Origin: Streptomyces celluloflavus
Lineage (GTDB): Bacteria; Actinomycetota; Actinomycetes; Streptomycetales; Streptomycetaceae
NCBI GenBank assembly: GCA_000720995.1
Contig: JOEL01000005.1
Location: forward strand, 124,001 to 188,000
Length of the DNA: 64,000 nt
Direction: 5' to 3'
The translations under genes and the position numbers were made by a program. Below, piece after piece: positions 17,173 through 25,605 of the stretch (positions within the stretch are counted from its first letter, which is position 1; the number at the start of each line of letters is the position of its first letter). The notes beneath the pieces were generated by a model. That model did not search any database. It had not been told where the DNA came from and was given only the letters and a program-made list of their open reading frames with translations.

Positions 17173-18423
17173 ATGTCACTCGATCTCGTCTCCGTCGAAG
17201 ACTTCTCCCACAACCAGTTCCAGTACATCGAGGACCCGTTCTCCTTCTACGCACTGATGCGCGAACGCAGCCCCGCCCACCTGTCCGGAACGATCTACGG
17301 CGGCACCTGGCTGATGTTCCGCTACGCCGACTGCGCACGCCTGATGCGCGACGAGCGGCTGTCCAACGCCCGCTCCGCCGTCCCGCTGCGCTTCCTCCCC
17401 GCCGAACAGCGCGAGGAGTTCGCGGACATGCTCGACATCTACGCCCGCTGGCTGGCGTTCCACGACGGCAGGGAACACACCCGCAACCGCCGCCAGGCCA
17501 ACAAGGGCTACGTACCGTTCACCGACGAGTACCTCGAACCCCGCATCCAGGGCCTCGTCGACCAACTGCTCGACCAGGTCGACCCCACCGGCTTCGACCT
17601 CATGTCGCAGTTCGCCTTCCCGCTCCCCGCGATGGTGATCGCCGACGTCCTCGGCGTCCCCGTCGAAGCACACGCCGAACTCAACCGCTGGACCGACGAC
17701 ATCGCCCACCTCTTCGGCTCGACCTCCGTCTCGGTGGAGCACCTGCGCCGCACCAGGGAGAGCACCCGGCAACTCGCCGCATTCCTCGCCTCCGAGGACA
17801 ACGCACGCCGCTCGCGCGCCGAGGGCGGACTGCTGCACCAGCTGCGGGAGGCCGAGGTACGCGGCCGCCGCTTCTCCGAGCGCGACGTGGTCGCACAGGC
17901 GGCACTGCTGCTGTTCGCGGGCGTGGCCTCCATCCGCTACCTCATCGGCAACAGCGTGCGCGCCCTGACCGCCGTCCCCGCCACCGAGCGGGAACTGCTG
18001 CTGCACCCCGCCACGGCGGGCCCCGCCGTCGAAGAACTCCTGCGCCTGTGCACCCCGGTCTCCTTCGTCGGACGCGTCGCGGGCGAGGACTTCGAGTACA
18101 CCGCCTCCGACGGCACCGTCGTCCCCCTGCGCAAGGGACAGCCCCTGCTGCTGTACGTGGCGTCGGCCAACCGCGACCCCGCCGTCTTCGACCGCCCCGA
18201 CGAACTGGTCCTGGACCGGCCGCTGCCCAACCGGCACCTCACCTTCGGCACCGGCCGGCACCTGTGCTTCGGCGACCCGCTCGTACGCCAGACCACCCGC
18301 ATCGCACTGAGCAGCCTCTACCGCAGGTGGCCGGAGCTGCACGTGCCACCGCAGGAGAACAACTGGAACAACAACCTCGGCTTCCACGGCATCACCTCGC
18401 TCCAGGTCACCGGCGACGCCTGA
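17173..18423 (+). CDS. Cytochrome P450
   Basis: 416 residues from ATG 17173 with GGGAG eight bases before it. The haem loop FGTGRHLCFG (Cys365) and the K-helix ExxR in EELLR are intact. In the I helix the usual A/G-G-x-D/E-T is replaced by AGVASI, so the acid/alcohol pair that normally helps O-O cleavage is missing; such P450s often rely on a substrate group or do non-standard chemistry. It is close to an A-T didomain protein, as are P450s that hydroxylate carrier-bound amino acids (the NovH/NovI arrangement). Ferredoxin partner not in window. Confidence 0.9.
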   Translation: MSLDLVSVEDFSHNQFQYIEDPFSFYALMRERSPAHLSGTIYGGTWLMFRYADCARLMRDERLSNARSAVPLRFLPAEQREEFADMLDIYARWLAFHDGREHTRNRRQANKGYVPFTDEYLEPRIQGLVDQLLDQVDPTGFDLMSQFAFPLPAMVIADVLGVPVEAHAELNRWTDDIAHLFGSTSVSVEHLRRTRESTRQLAAFLASEDNARRSRAEGGLLHQLREAEVRGRRFSERDVVAQAALLLFAGVASIRYLIGNSVRALTAVPATERELLLHPATAGPAVEELLRLCTPVSFVGRVAGEDFEYTASDGTVVPLRKGQPLLLYVASANRDPAVFDRPDELVLDRPLPNRHLTFGTGRHLCFGDPLVRQTTRIALSSLYRRWPELHVPPQENNWNNNLGFHGITSLQVTGDA

Positions 18424-18455
18424 CCACCCGGACCGGACACAAGGGGAACACCACA

Positions 18456-19877
18456 GTGACAGCACCCACTGTTCGCAATGTCATCAACGGCGAGCGGGTC
18501 GCATCCGCCCCCGGCACCGAGCACCTCGACATCCTCGACCCGTGTACCGGCGAAGCCCATCTGAGCGTGCCCTGTACCGGGGCCGAGGACGTCGACCGCG
18601 CCATGAGCGCGGCGACCTCGGCCTTCGACACGTGGTCCCGCACCACCCCCGGCGCACGCCAGGCCGCGCTGCTGGAACTCGCCGACGCCGTCGCCGCGCA
18701 GGCCGCCGCGTTCGGCGAGGCCGAACTCCGCGACACCGGAAGCCGGGACGCCGCCGGCGAGATCGACGGCGTCGTCGACGAACTGCGCTTCTTCGCCGGC
18801 ACCGCGCGGCTGCTCGACGGCGTGGCCGGCGGCGAGTACGCACCGGAACACACCTCCTACACCCGGCGCGAACCCGTGGGAGTCTGCGCGCAGATCGCCC
18901 CGTGGAACTTCCCGCTGCTGATGGCCGTACTGAAGTCCGCCTCGCCGATCGCCGCCGGCAACACCGTCGTGCTCAAGCCCGCGCAGACCACCCCCTCCTC
19001 GGCGCTCCTGCTGGCCGACCTCGCCGCGCAGATCCTGCCGCCCGGCGTCCTCAACGTGGTCTGCGGCGGTCCCGCCACCGGACGGCTCATGGTCGAACAC
19101 CCGGCGCCCGCCGCGGTCTCACTGACCGGCTCGGTCGCCGCCGGGGTGGACGTGGCCACCCGCGCCGCCGCCACCCTCAAGCGCACCCACCTCGAACTCG
19201 GCGGCAAGACCCCGGTCCTCGTCTGCGCCGACGCCGACCTCGCCGACGCCGCGCGCACCATCGTCACCGGAGCACTCGCCAACGCCGGGCAGGACTGCAC
19301 CGCCGCCAGCCGGGTCCTGGTCGCCGACGCGGTGCACGACGCGCTGCTGGATGCGCTCGTGACCGAGGCATCCGCCCGCCGCCCCGGCCCGCCCTCGGAG
19401 CCCGACGCCGCCTACGGACCGCTGAACAACCCCGAACACCTGGCACGCGTACAGGCGAACATCGGCGCGCTCCCGCCGCACGCACAGGTCGTCACCGGCG
19501 GCCACCAGGTGGGTGAACGGGGGTTCTTCTACGCCCCCACCGTCATCGCCGGTGTGCGCGAGGACGACGCCATCACCCGCACGGAGATCTTCGGCCCCGT
19601 GATCACCGTCGAGCGGTGCACCGATGAGGCCGACGCCCTGCGCCGCGCCAACTCCTCACCGTACGGCCTCGCTTCGGCCGTGTGGACCACCGATCACCGC
19701 AGGGCGATGCGGCTTTCGAGGGACCTGGACTTCGGTACCGTATGGGTGAACACCCATCTGCAGTTCCCCTCGGAACTGCCGCACGGCGGCTTCCGCCAGT
19801 CCGGCGGCGGCAAAGACCTCTCACGGTACGGTTTCGAGGCGTACACGCGGATCAAGCATGTGACGCACCGCCTGTAG
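18456..19877 (+). CDS. NAD(P)+-dependent aldehyde dehydrogenase
   Basis: 473 residues from GTG 18456 with AAGGGG upstream, 32 bases after the P450 stop, so the two are probably co-transcribed. Family landmarks are complete: PWNFP, LELGGKTP with the general-base Glu, catalytic Cys in NAGQDCTAAS, and EIFGPV. It is closest in feel to betaine/aminobutyraldehyde-type dehydrogenases. In context it could oxidise the aryl aldehyde made by the benzoylformate decarboxylase, or an aldehyde derived from cysteine sulfinate. Both are inferences. Confidence 0.85.
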   Translation: MTAPTVRNVINGERVASAPGTEHLDILDPCTGEAHLSVPCTGAEDVDRAMSAATSAFDTWSRTTPGARQAALLELADAVAAQAAAFGEAELRDTGSRDAAGEIDGVVDELRFFAGTARLLDGVAGGEYAPEHTSYTRREPVGVCAQIAPWNFPLLMAVLKSASPIAAGNTVVLKPAQTTPSSALLLADLAAQILPPGVLNVVCGGPATGRLMVEHPAPAAVSLTGSVAAGVDVATRAAATLKRTHLELGGKTPVLVCADADLADAARTIVTGALANAGQDCTAASRVLVADAVHDALLDALVTEASARRPGPPSEPDAAYGPLNNPEHLARVQANIGALPPHAQVVTGGHQVGERGFFYAPTVIAGVREDDAITRTEIFGPVITVERCTDEADALRRANSSPYGLASAVWTTDHRRAMRLSRDLDFGTVWVNTHLQFPSELPHGGFRQSGGGKDLSRYGFEAYTRIKHVTHRL

Positions 19878-19979
19878 CGCGCCGCCGCACAGGAACACCA
19901 AGGACTACGAGAGCGGCCGGCGCGGCACCGGACCGGTTGCGGACTCCGGCCGGCCGCAGAGCTTCACGGGTTGGAGATC

Positions 19980-21356
19980 ATGGAGCGTTCCCCCGGCGTT
20001 TTCGCGCCGCAGTGGCGGCTCACCAGCATCGGCATCGCCGTCGCCATCAGCCTTTTCGCGTTCGAGGGCATCGCGGTCGCCACCGCGATGCCCGCGGTGG
20101 TGCGCGATCTCGACGGGCTCGCCTTCTTCGGCTGGCCCTACAGCGCCTTCCTGGTCATGAACCTGGTGGGCCTCGGCGTGGCGGGCCAGTGGTGCGACCG
20201 CGTCGGGCAGCGCACACCGCTGCTCACCGGCATCGGCGTGTTCACCCTCGGCCTGCTGACCGCGGGATCCGCCGGGCACATGGCGGTGTTCGTCCTGGGC
20301 CGGGGCGCGCAGGGCATCGGCGTCGGGCTGGCCTCGGTCGCGGTGTTCCAGCTCGTGGCCACCGCCTATCCCGCCCACCTGCGCCCCAAGGCGCTGGCCA
20401 TCATCTCCGCGGCCTACGTCCTGCCGGCGCTGATCGGACCGGTCGTCTCGGGCACCATCACCGCGCACCTCGGCTGGCGCTGGGTGTTCCTCGGCCTGGT
20501 ACCGCTGGTCCTGGCCGGCGGACTGACACTGCTCCCCGTCCTGCGCACCTCGACCGCACCGGGCCGCACCAGCGCGGGCGGGTCCCGCAAGCCCCTGTTC
20601 GCGCTGCTCGCCGGAATCGGCGTCGTCGTGCTCCAGTCGGGCGGCAACGCCGTGGTCGCCGGGCGGACGACGCTGGCCGTACTCCTGCTGGGAGCGGGGC
20701 TGCTGGCGCTGGTTGCCGGACTGCGGGAACTGCTGCCCCAGGGCTCGACGCGGCTGCGCCGGGGCGTGCCCTCCGTGGTCGCGGTGCGCGGCCTGCTGGC
20801 GGGGTCGTTCTACGCCGTGGAGTCCGTCGTACCGCTGACCCTCGTCACGCTCCACGGTTTCGGGACCGCGGCCTCCGGCCTGCCCCTGCTGGCGGGCGCC
20901 CTCGGCTGGTGGGCGGGGGCGCAGGCGCAGGGCAGGATCACCACGGTGGCCAGGCCCTTGCTGCTGCGGTGGGGCCTCGCCGCCCTGGCCTGCTGCTTCG
21001 TGGGCATGGCGGCCCTGTGCCTGCCGGGGGCGCCGGGGTGGCCGGTGTACCTGCTGTGGATCGTGGGCGGACTGGGCATGGGCGTATGCGTCCCCACCAC
21101 CGGCGTCCTCGTCCTCGACCAGTCCGCCGAGGACGAGACGGGCACCAACTCGTCGGCCCTCCAGATCAGCGATGTGACCGCCGCCGGGCTGGGCACCAGC
21201 GGCGCCGGGGTGCTCGTGGGCGCCACCGCCGCCGGGAACCTGGCGTTCGGCGCCGGGATGGCGGTACTGGGCCTGCTGGCCATGGCCGTCTGCGCCGCCG
21301 CGGCGGTGGGCGCCTCCCGTACGGCCCCGGCGGAGGAGTGCGCCGCCGTGGGCTGA
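19980..21356 (+). CDS. MFS drug/metabolite exporter
   Basis: 458 residues with about 12-14 hydrophobic helices. The motif-A region reads GQWCDRVGQRTPLL after TM2, and motif C (antiporter signature) appears around ALIGPVVSGTI in TM5. Start taken as ATG 19980 (GGAG only three bases upstream; TTG 19971 is a less likely alternative). It follows the aldehyde dehydrogenase by about 100 bases and is the natural candidate exporter of the peptide product. Confidence 0.85.
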   Translation: MERSPGVFAPQWRLTSIGIAVAISLFAFEGIAVATAMPAVVRDLDGLAFFGWPYSAFLVMNLVGLGVAGQWCDRVGQRTPLLTGIGVFTLGLLTAGSAGHMAVFVLGRGAQGIGVGLASVAVFQLVATAYPAHLRPKALAIISAAYVLPALIGPVVSGTITAHLGWRWVFLGLVPLVLAGGLTLLPVLRTSTAPGRTSAGGSRKPLFALLAGIGVVVLQSGGNAVVAGRTTLAVLLLGAGLLALVAGLRELLPQGSTRLRRGVPSVVAVRGLLAGSFYAVESVVPLTLVTLHGFGTAASGLPLLAGALGWWAGAQAQGRITTVARPLLLRWGLAALACCFVGMAALCLPGAPGWPVYLLWIVGGLGMGVCVPTTGVLVLDQSAEDETGTNSSALQISDVTAAGLGTSGAGVLVGATAAGNLAFGAGMAVLGLLAMAVCAAAAVGASRTAPAEECAAVG

Positions 21357-21503
21357 CCCCGGCCCGTGAACACGACGCACTCCCTGCTCCATCCCGCTCG
21401 CCGGCCGCCGGTATGACCCGCACGCCAACTCCGAGGGCATACCGGCGACTTCACCCCGAACCAGGAGACAGGACTGCCGTCAGGAACTCACGGAGTGCCT
21501 CCC

Positions 21504-21826
21504 ATGACGACCGTACGGAACGACGAGGTGCGGGCCGGCGCGCGGCTGCCGCCGCCGGACGCCGCCTTCCCCTCGCCCCCGGTGACCGGATCGCCCTCGC
21601 CGGGCGCGACGGGGCCGGCGACACCGCGCTCCCGCGCCCGGCGACGGCCGGCGAACCGCGCCCCGCCGGCGGGAACATCAACGCAACGGGACCCGCCGGG
21701 TACTTCGCACAGGACCTGCGCGGAGCCGGCCGGGACCAGACCGCCACCGGCCGGGCCCGCACCCTCCCCGACGGGACGGCGGACCCGTGGGGCGACGACT
21801 GCGCCGCCCCGGTCTCCCCGGCTTGA
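21504..21826 (+). pseudogene. Small ORF apparently interrupted by a -1 frameshift in a C tract
   Basis: ATG 21504 has GGAG eight bases upstream and opens an actinomycete-like frame (MTTVRNDEVRAGARLPPPD...) with good codon bias. From about 21569 the codon bias moves to the -1 frame, which continues LAPGDRIALAGRDG and ends DPWGDDCAAPVSPA with TGA at 21824-21826. A -1 shift at TTCCCCTC (21567-21574), or one missing C, joins them into about 107 residues. Either a programmed shift, a decayed gene or a sequence error is possible. No family recognised; it lies between the exporter and an SDR of the peptide locus. Confidence 0.45.
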
Positions 21827-21913
21827 CCCACGCCGCACCGGCCCCCCTTCCCGCCCGCACCACGACCGGCCCTCCCGGTCTTCCCGGACCGGCCCTACGT
21901 TCAAGGGAGCACC

Positions 21914-22696
21914 ATGCCCGACCTGACAGGCCGCACCGCACTGGTCACCGGTTCCTCACGCGGGATCGGCCGCGGTATCGCCGAACGGCTGGCGGCGAAC
22001 GGTGCGCGCGTGGCCGTCCACTACGGACACGACGAACAGGCCGCCACGTCGACCGTGGCGCACATCCGCGAACGCGGCGGAGCGGCGTTCGCCGTCGGCG
22101 CCGACCTCTCGACGGTCGCCGGGGTGGACGAACTCCTCGCCGAGGCCGGCGCCCGGTTCGCCGACGGCGGCCGGGACCGGCTCGATGTGCTGGTCAACAA
22201 CGCGGGCTTCAGCACGACATTCTTCGAGGCCACCACGCCCGAGATCTTCGACCGGCTGTTCGCGGTGAACGCCCGCGCCCCCTTCTTCCTGGTGCAGCGC
22301 GCGCTGCCGCTGCTCGCCGACGGCGGCAGGGTGGTGTCGGTCTCCTCCGCGGCGGTCCGCGTCGCGGTGCCGGACGTCGCCTACACGATGGCCAAGGCCG
22401 CGGTGGAGGCGATGAACCGGACGCTGGCGCACCTGCTGGGCGAGCGCGGCATCACGGTGAACACCGTGGCCCCCGGCGCCGTGGACACCGATCTGACCGC
22501 CGAGGCTCGGCGGGAGCAGCCGGAGGCCAGGCAGGTCATGATCGACATGACCGCGCTCGGCCGGATCGGCACCCCCGCCGATGTCGCCGACGTCGTCGCG
22601 TTCCTCGCCTCGGACGACGCGAGGTGGGTCACCGGGCAGCTCATCGAGGTCAGCGGCGGCCTGTTCCTGGGGCTGCCCCCGGAGCTCGCGCACTGA
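21914..22696 (+). CDS. SDR-family oxidoreductase (3-oxoacyl reductase-like)
   Basis: 260 residues from ATG 21914, with AAGGGAGC before it. Cofactor motif TGSSRGIGRG, NNAG as VNNAGFS, catalytic Ser in SVSSAAV and Tyr/Lys in AYTMAKAAVEA are all present; the C terminus has the typical VTGQLIEVSGG. It is an active classical SDR, probably NADP(H)-dependent. It sits in the peptide locus and may reduce or oxidise a hydroxyl on the building block or product. Substrate unknown. Confidence 0.85.
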   Translation: MPDLTGRTALVTGSSRGIGRGIAERLAANGARVAVHYGHDEQAATSTVAHIRERGGAAFAVGADLSTVAGVDELLAEAGARFADGGRDRLDVLVNNAGFSTTFFEATTPEIFDRLFAVNARAPFFLVQRALPLLADGGRVVSVSSAAVRVAVPDVAYTMAKAAVEAMNRTLAHLLGERGITVNTVAPGAVDTDLTAEARREQPEARQVMIDMTALGRIGTPADVADVVAFLASDDARWVTGQLIEVSGGLFLGLPPELAH

Positions 22697-22736
22697 CCCC
22701 GCCCACCCCAGCGACGAAGCGGAGGGGCCTGTGGTC

Positions 22737-23930
22737 CTAGTGGGACTCGCCGAGCCAGCTCGCGTCCGACGGCGCGTCACAGCCGACGAAGGTGTTCACG
22801 AACGCCGCGACGGCCTGCTCGTCGGCGGCGGTTTGGGCCAAGTCGTCGAGGAATTCGGCGCCGAAAGGGCGCAACTCGGCTTGTTCGCAGGTGTAGTTGA
22901 AGGTATCGAGGCGCTGCGCGTCGCGGGCCGCGGCGTAGCCCGCCAGCGCCTCGTCGAGTCCGACGGAGCCCGAGAGGGCGGCGTCGAGGGCGTCGGCGAG
23001 CACCTCGGCGTCGGCGAAGGCGTCGGAAATCCCCTGCGCCGAGACGGGATCCTTGTGGTGGCCGGCGTCCCCGGCCAGGACCCACCCCGGGCCGTACGCC
23101 TGCCTGCGGGCATTGCGCACGGCCGCGGCCTGCGGCTGCGAGACCAAGTCCGCGCCCGCCAGGGCCCGTTCGACCTCCGGCACCTCCCGCAGCGCGGACA
23201 CGTAGAACTCCGCCAGTGCCGACCGCCCCGGACCGGGGGCCTCCTCGGGCGGGAAGACCAGCGACACCACGGTGAGACCGTCGTTCGTCGGCCACAGGGA
23301 GATACCGCGCCTGCCGCGGAACACCACCCGCACCCCCCGTTCCGCGACCCCCGACCAGTAGCCGTAGAGGCTGCGCGCGAGCACCCCCCGGTCCTCCACC
23401 ACCGGGGACTTCACCAGACGGGCGACCGTCGAATTGCGGCCGTCGGCCCCGACGACCACCCGCGCGCGCAGAGCGGCGGGCCCGTCCGGTCCGGTTCCCC
23501 GCACCCCCGTGACCTGGCCGTCGGCGACGAGGAGGCCGGTGACCGCGAAGCGCTCCCGCAGCCGCGCCCCCTGGGCGCGGGCCTCGGCCACCAGCAGTGC
23601 GTCCAGCGCGGTCCGCCGGGGTGCGTAGGTCGCGGCCTGTGTCCCCGCGGCCATCGGTCCGCCCGCCAGTACATGGCCCTCGAAATCGAGCGAGGCGCTG
23701 ACGATAGGCGGGCATCCCGTTTTCTCCAGTGCCGGGAGAAGACCCCATGCGCGGAGCTGCTGAACACCCGGCCATCTAATCCAATGAGTGGATACCGTGT
23801 CGCTTCCCGCGGCGTTTCGGTCAACCATTTCCACCGCATAGCCACGCTGGGCCAACAGCATTCCCAGTGAAGCACCGGCGCATCGCGCGCCCACGATTAC
23901 CACGTCGTAAAGATCATTTCCCGTGCCCAT
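22737..23930 (-). CDS. FAD-dependent oxidoreductase/monooxygenase (geranylgeranyl-reductase-like fold)
   Basis: 397 residues from ATG 23930 (ATG 23954 would add eight). N-terminal dinucleotide-binding motif VVIVGARCAGASLG, mid-protein VVGADGRNSTVARL (the DG motif of group A monooxygenases), and C-terminal GDAGHHKDPVSAQGISDA for the FAD ribityl contact. The VGARCAG form is common in FAD hydroxylases and reductases of actinomycete secondary metabolism. It converges with the SDR gene and is read towards it. Could hydroxylate or halogenate an aromatic or N-containing group; no halogenase-specific tryptophan motif was noticed. Confidence 0.8.
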   Translation of the reverse strand: MGTGNDLYDVVIVGARCAGASLGMLLAQRGYAVEMVDRNAAGSDTVSTHWIRWPGVQQLRAWGLLPALEKTGCPPIVSASLDFEGHVLAGGPMAAGTQAATYAPRRTALDALLVAEARAQGARLRERFAVTGLLVADGQVTGVRGTGPDGPAALRARVVVGADGRNSTVARLVKSPVVEDRGVLARSLYGYWSGVAERGVRVVFRGRRGISLWPTNDGLTVVSLVFPPEEAPGPGRSALAEFYVSALREVPEVERALAGADLVSQPQAAAVRNARRQAYGPGWVLAGDAGHHKDPVSAQGISDAFADAEVLADALDAALSGSVGLDEALAGYAAARDAQRLDTFNYTCEQAELRPFGAEFLDDLAQTAADEQAVAAFVNTFVGCDAPSDASWLGESH

Positions 23931-24072
23931 TTCGCCGGGGTTCACAAAACACATCCACTTCTCTGCGGCGACGGCCCACACCTCGGTATTTGTGCAGCTC
24001 ACAGGCGGTCAAGAGGCGCGTGGCAATCGCATCGCAGGGGCCTAGATCCGGATTATCGGCCGGTTTCGTCAT

Positions 24073-24100
24073 GCGGCTGAATCACGGCGGCTGAATCACG
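24073..24100. repeat. Perfect 14-bp tandem repeat (GCGGCTGAATCACG x2)
   Basis: Two adjacent exact copies, 24073-24086 and 24087-24100, about 100 bases upstream of the leaderless promoter and 143 bases upstream of the divergent FAD gene start. The spacing fits a cooperative activator or repressor site. Confidence 0.7.
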
Positions 24101-24201
24101 CCCATGAAGCAAGCCAGTGTTCGATCATAGTTACCCGCCTGCTCGCACATTACGCGCATCGCATCGATTCTTGTCAAAGCCGCCGAACCCTTCAATGGGC
24201 G

Positions 24202-24231
24202 TTGACACCCTTCGACGGACCGCCCTAGCAT
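24202..24231 (+). promoter_or_regulatory. Strong promoter giving a leaderless mRNA
   Basis: TTGACA (24202-24207) is a perfect -35. TAGCAT (24226-24231) is a good -10 at 18-bp spacing. The start codon ATG is at 24238, seven bases after the -10, so transcription should start at or next to the A of the ATG. There is no Shine-Dalgarno sequence. Confidence 0.75.
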
Positions 24232-24237
24232 AAAATC

Positions 24238-25119
24238 ATGATCAGTGATTCGATCCCCTTAATCGCCTCGCGATGTCATCAGGCGGGGGACCCCGTACAT
24301 TTGCTCTGCTATTTCGCGCCCGAGGCCGATGAGGAGTTCACCTCCGCGGGACTCGAGCCGGGGCACATGGGGTACTTCGCCGGCCGCGTCGCCGCCCTGG
24401 GCCGCACCTCGTCCGCCGCGGTGGCGGCCCTGCTCTACAACTTCAACCCCGCCCTCATCGCCCGCTACCTGCCCGCGGCATGGGACCTGGCCGCACCCGA
24501 GCGCGTGACCGAGGCCCGCCTGACCGCCGTGGACCGCGCACTGCGCCGCGTCCTGGGCGACGAGGCGGTCAAGAGCCCGGAGGTCGCCGAGGCGGCCGGG
24601 CTCGCCCGAGTTGCCGCCGAGGCATGCGCCCCCGAGGGCCGGCCCCTGTACGCCGCGCACGCCGAACTGCCCTGGCCCCAGGAACCCCACCTGGCGCTCT
24701 GGCACGCCCTCACCCTGCTGCGCGAGCACCGGGGCGACGGCCACATCGCCGCGCTGGTCGGCCACGGCGTCGGCGCCATAGCGGCGCTGGTCACCGATTG
24801 CGCCACCGGGAAAAGCCTCTTCAGCGCCCAGCAGGTCCGCGAGCACCGCGACTGGTCCGAAGCGGACTGGGACGCCGAGGTGACCGCCCTCACCGCAGCG
24901 GGCCTGCTGGACGCCGCCGGACGGCTGACCGAGGCGGGCACCCGGCTGCGCTCCCGGATCGAGGACGCGACGGATGCCGCCGCGGCCCCTCCCTACCGCG
25001 CCCTGGGAGCCGAACGCGCCGAACGGCTCATCGCCCTGTGCGAGCCGCTGCGCGACGTCGTCGCCGCCTCCGGGGAACTGCCGCACAACGACACGGCGGA
25101 CCGGCCCGCCCAGGGGTGA
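24238..25119 (+). CDS. SCO6745-like winged-helix family protein, leaderless, with TTA codon
   Basis: 293 residues. It resembles the actinomycete SCO6745-type family: an N-terminal helical region with CYFAPEADEEF and YFAGRVAALG, and a C-terminal half (about 185-260) that looks like a winged helix (WSEADWDAEVTALTAAGLLD). Members are often described as DNA-binding-like proteins of unknown function. Codon 8 is TTA (24259-24261), the bldA-dependent codon, and the gene has a consensus promoter with no leader. This suggests developmentally gated expression, and a regulatory role is an inference. It heads the block containing the cysteine dioxygenase and NRPS genes. Confidence 0.65.
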   Translation: MISDSIPLIASRCHQAGDPVHLLCYFAPEADEEFTSAGLEPGHMGYFAGRVAALGRTSSAAVAALLYNFNPALIARYLPAAWDLAAPERVTEARLTAVDRALRRVLGDEAVKSPEVAEAAGLARVAAEACAPEGRPLYAAHAELPWPQEPHLALWHALTLLREHRGDGHIAALVGHGVGAIAALVTDCATGKSLFSAQQVREHRDWSEADWDAEVTALTAAGLLDAAGRLTEAGTRLRSRIEDATDAAAAPPYRALGAERAERLIALCEPLRDVVAASGELPHNDTADRPAQG

Positions 25120-25605
25120 GCCGCGCACCCACCACCGCCCCGCGCACCGGTGGATCCCGCCGGCCCCGGTGCAGACCGGAAGGAGAAACCCGCGCCGCCC
25201 GCCAGGCGCCCCTCCCACACCCCCGCCCGCCGCCGACGAGCCCGGCAACCGTGCGGTGAGCGCCCGCGTGGGCGCACGCCCCGTCCCCGTCCCGCCGCGG
25301 GCGCCGTGTCCGGACCGCCATCCGGACCCGCGCCGCCCCACGCGGGACGGGGAGCCGGGCCCCGTCCCGACCGCCGTGCACACGCCGAAGACCGCAGCAG
25401 ACCCGCCACGCCGCGACCACACCGCGGAGCACCTCGCCGATCCCTCCTCCGCCGGGCGCGCGACCGGTGAACGCCCGCGCGCGGTCCGCCCGCCCCGCCG
25501 CGGGCGAACGGAGACGCTCCGGCGGACCGGGGCGCGCCGCCACCGCCGGCGCGCCCACCCGCGCTCCCGCACCTCGCCATACGACTACCCCAGTGGAAGT
25601 GACCC
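25120..25605. other. 486-bp gap before the cysteine dioxygenase gene
   Basis: Very GC-rich with several long open frames that read as arginine/proline-rich shadows in all frames; I do not support a gene here. A GGAAGTG sequence precedes the ATG at 25606. No terminator or promoter could be fixed. Confidence 0.4.

Larger units (their letters stand above)
23931..24237. other. Divergent intergenic region with tandem repeat and leaderless promoter
   Basis: 307 bases between the FAD oxidoreductase and the SCO6745-like gene, clearly AT-richer than its surroundings towards 24100-24237. It carries the 14-bp tandem repeat at 24073-24100 and the promoter at 24202-24231. No gene seen. Confidence 0.6.
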
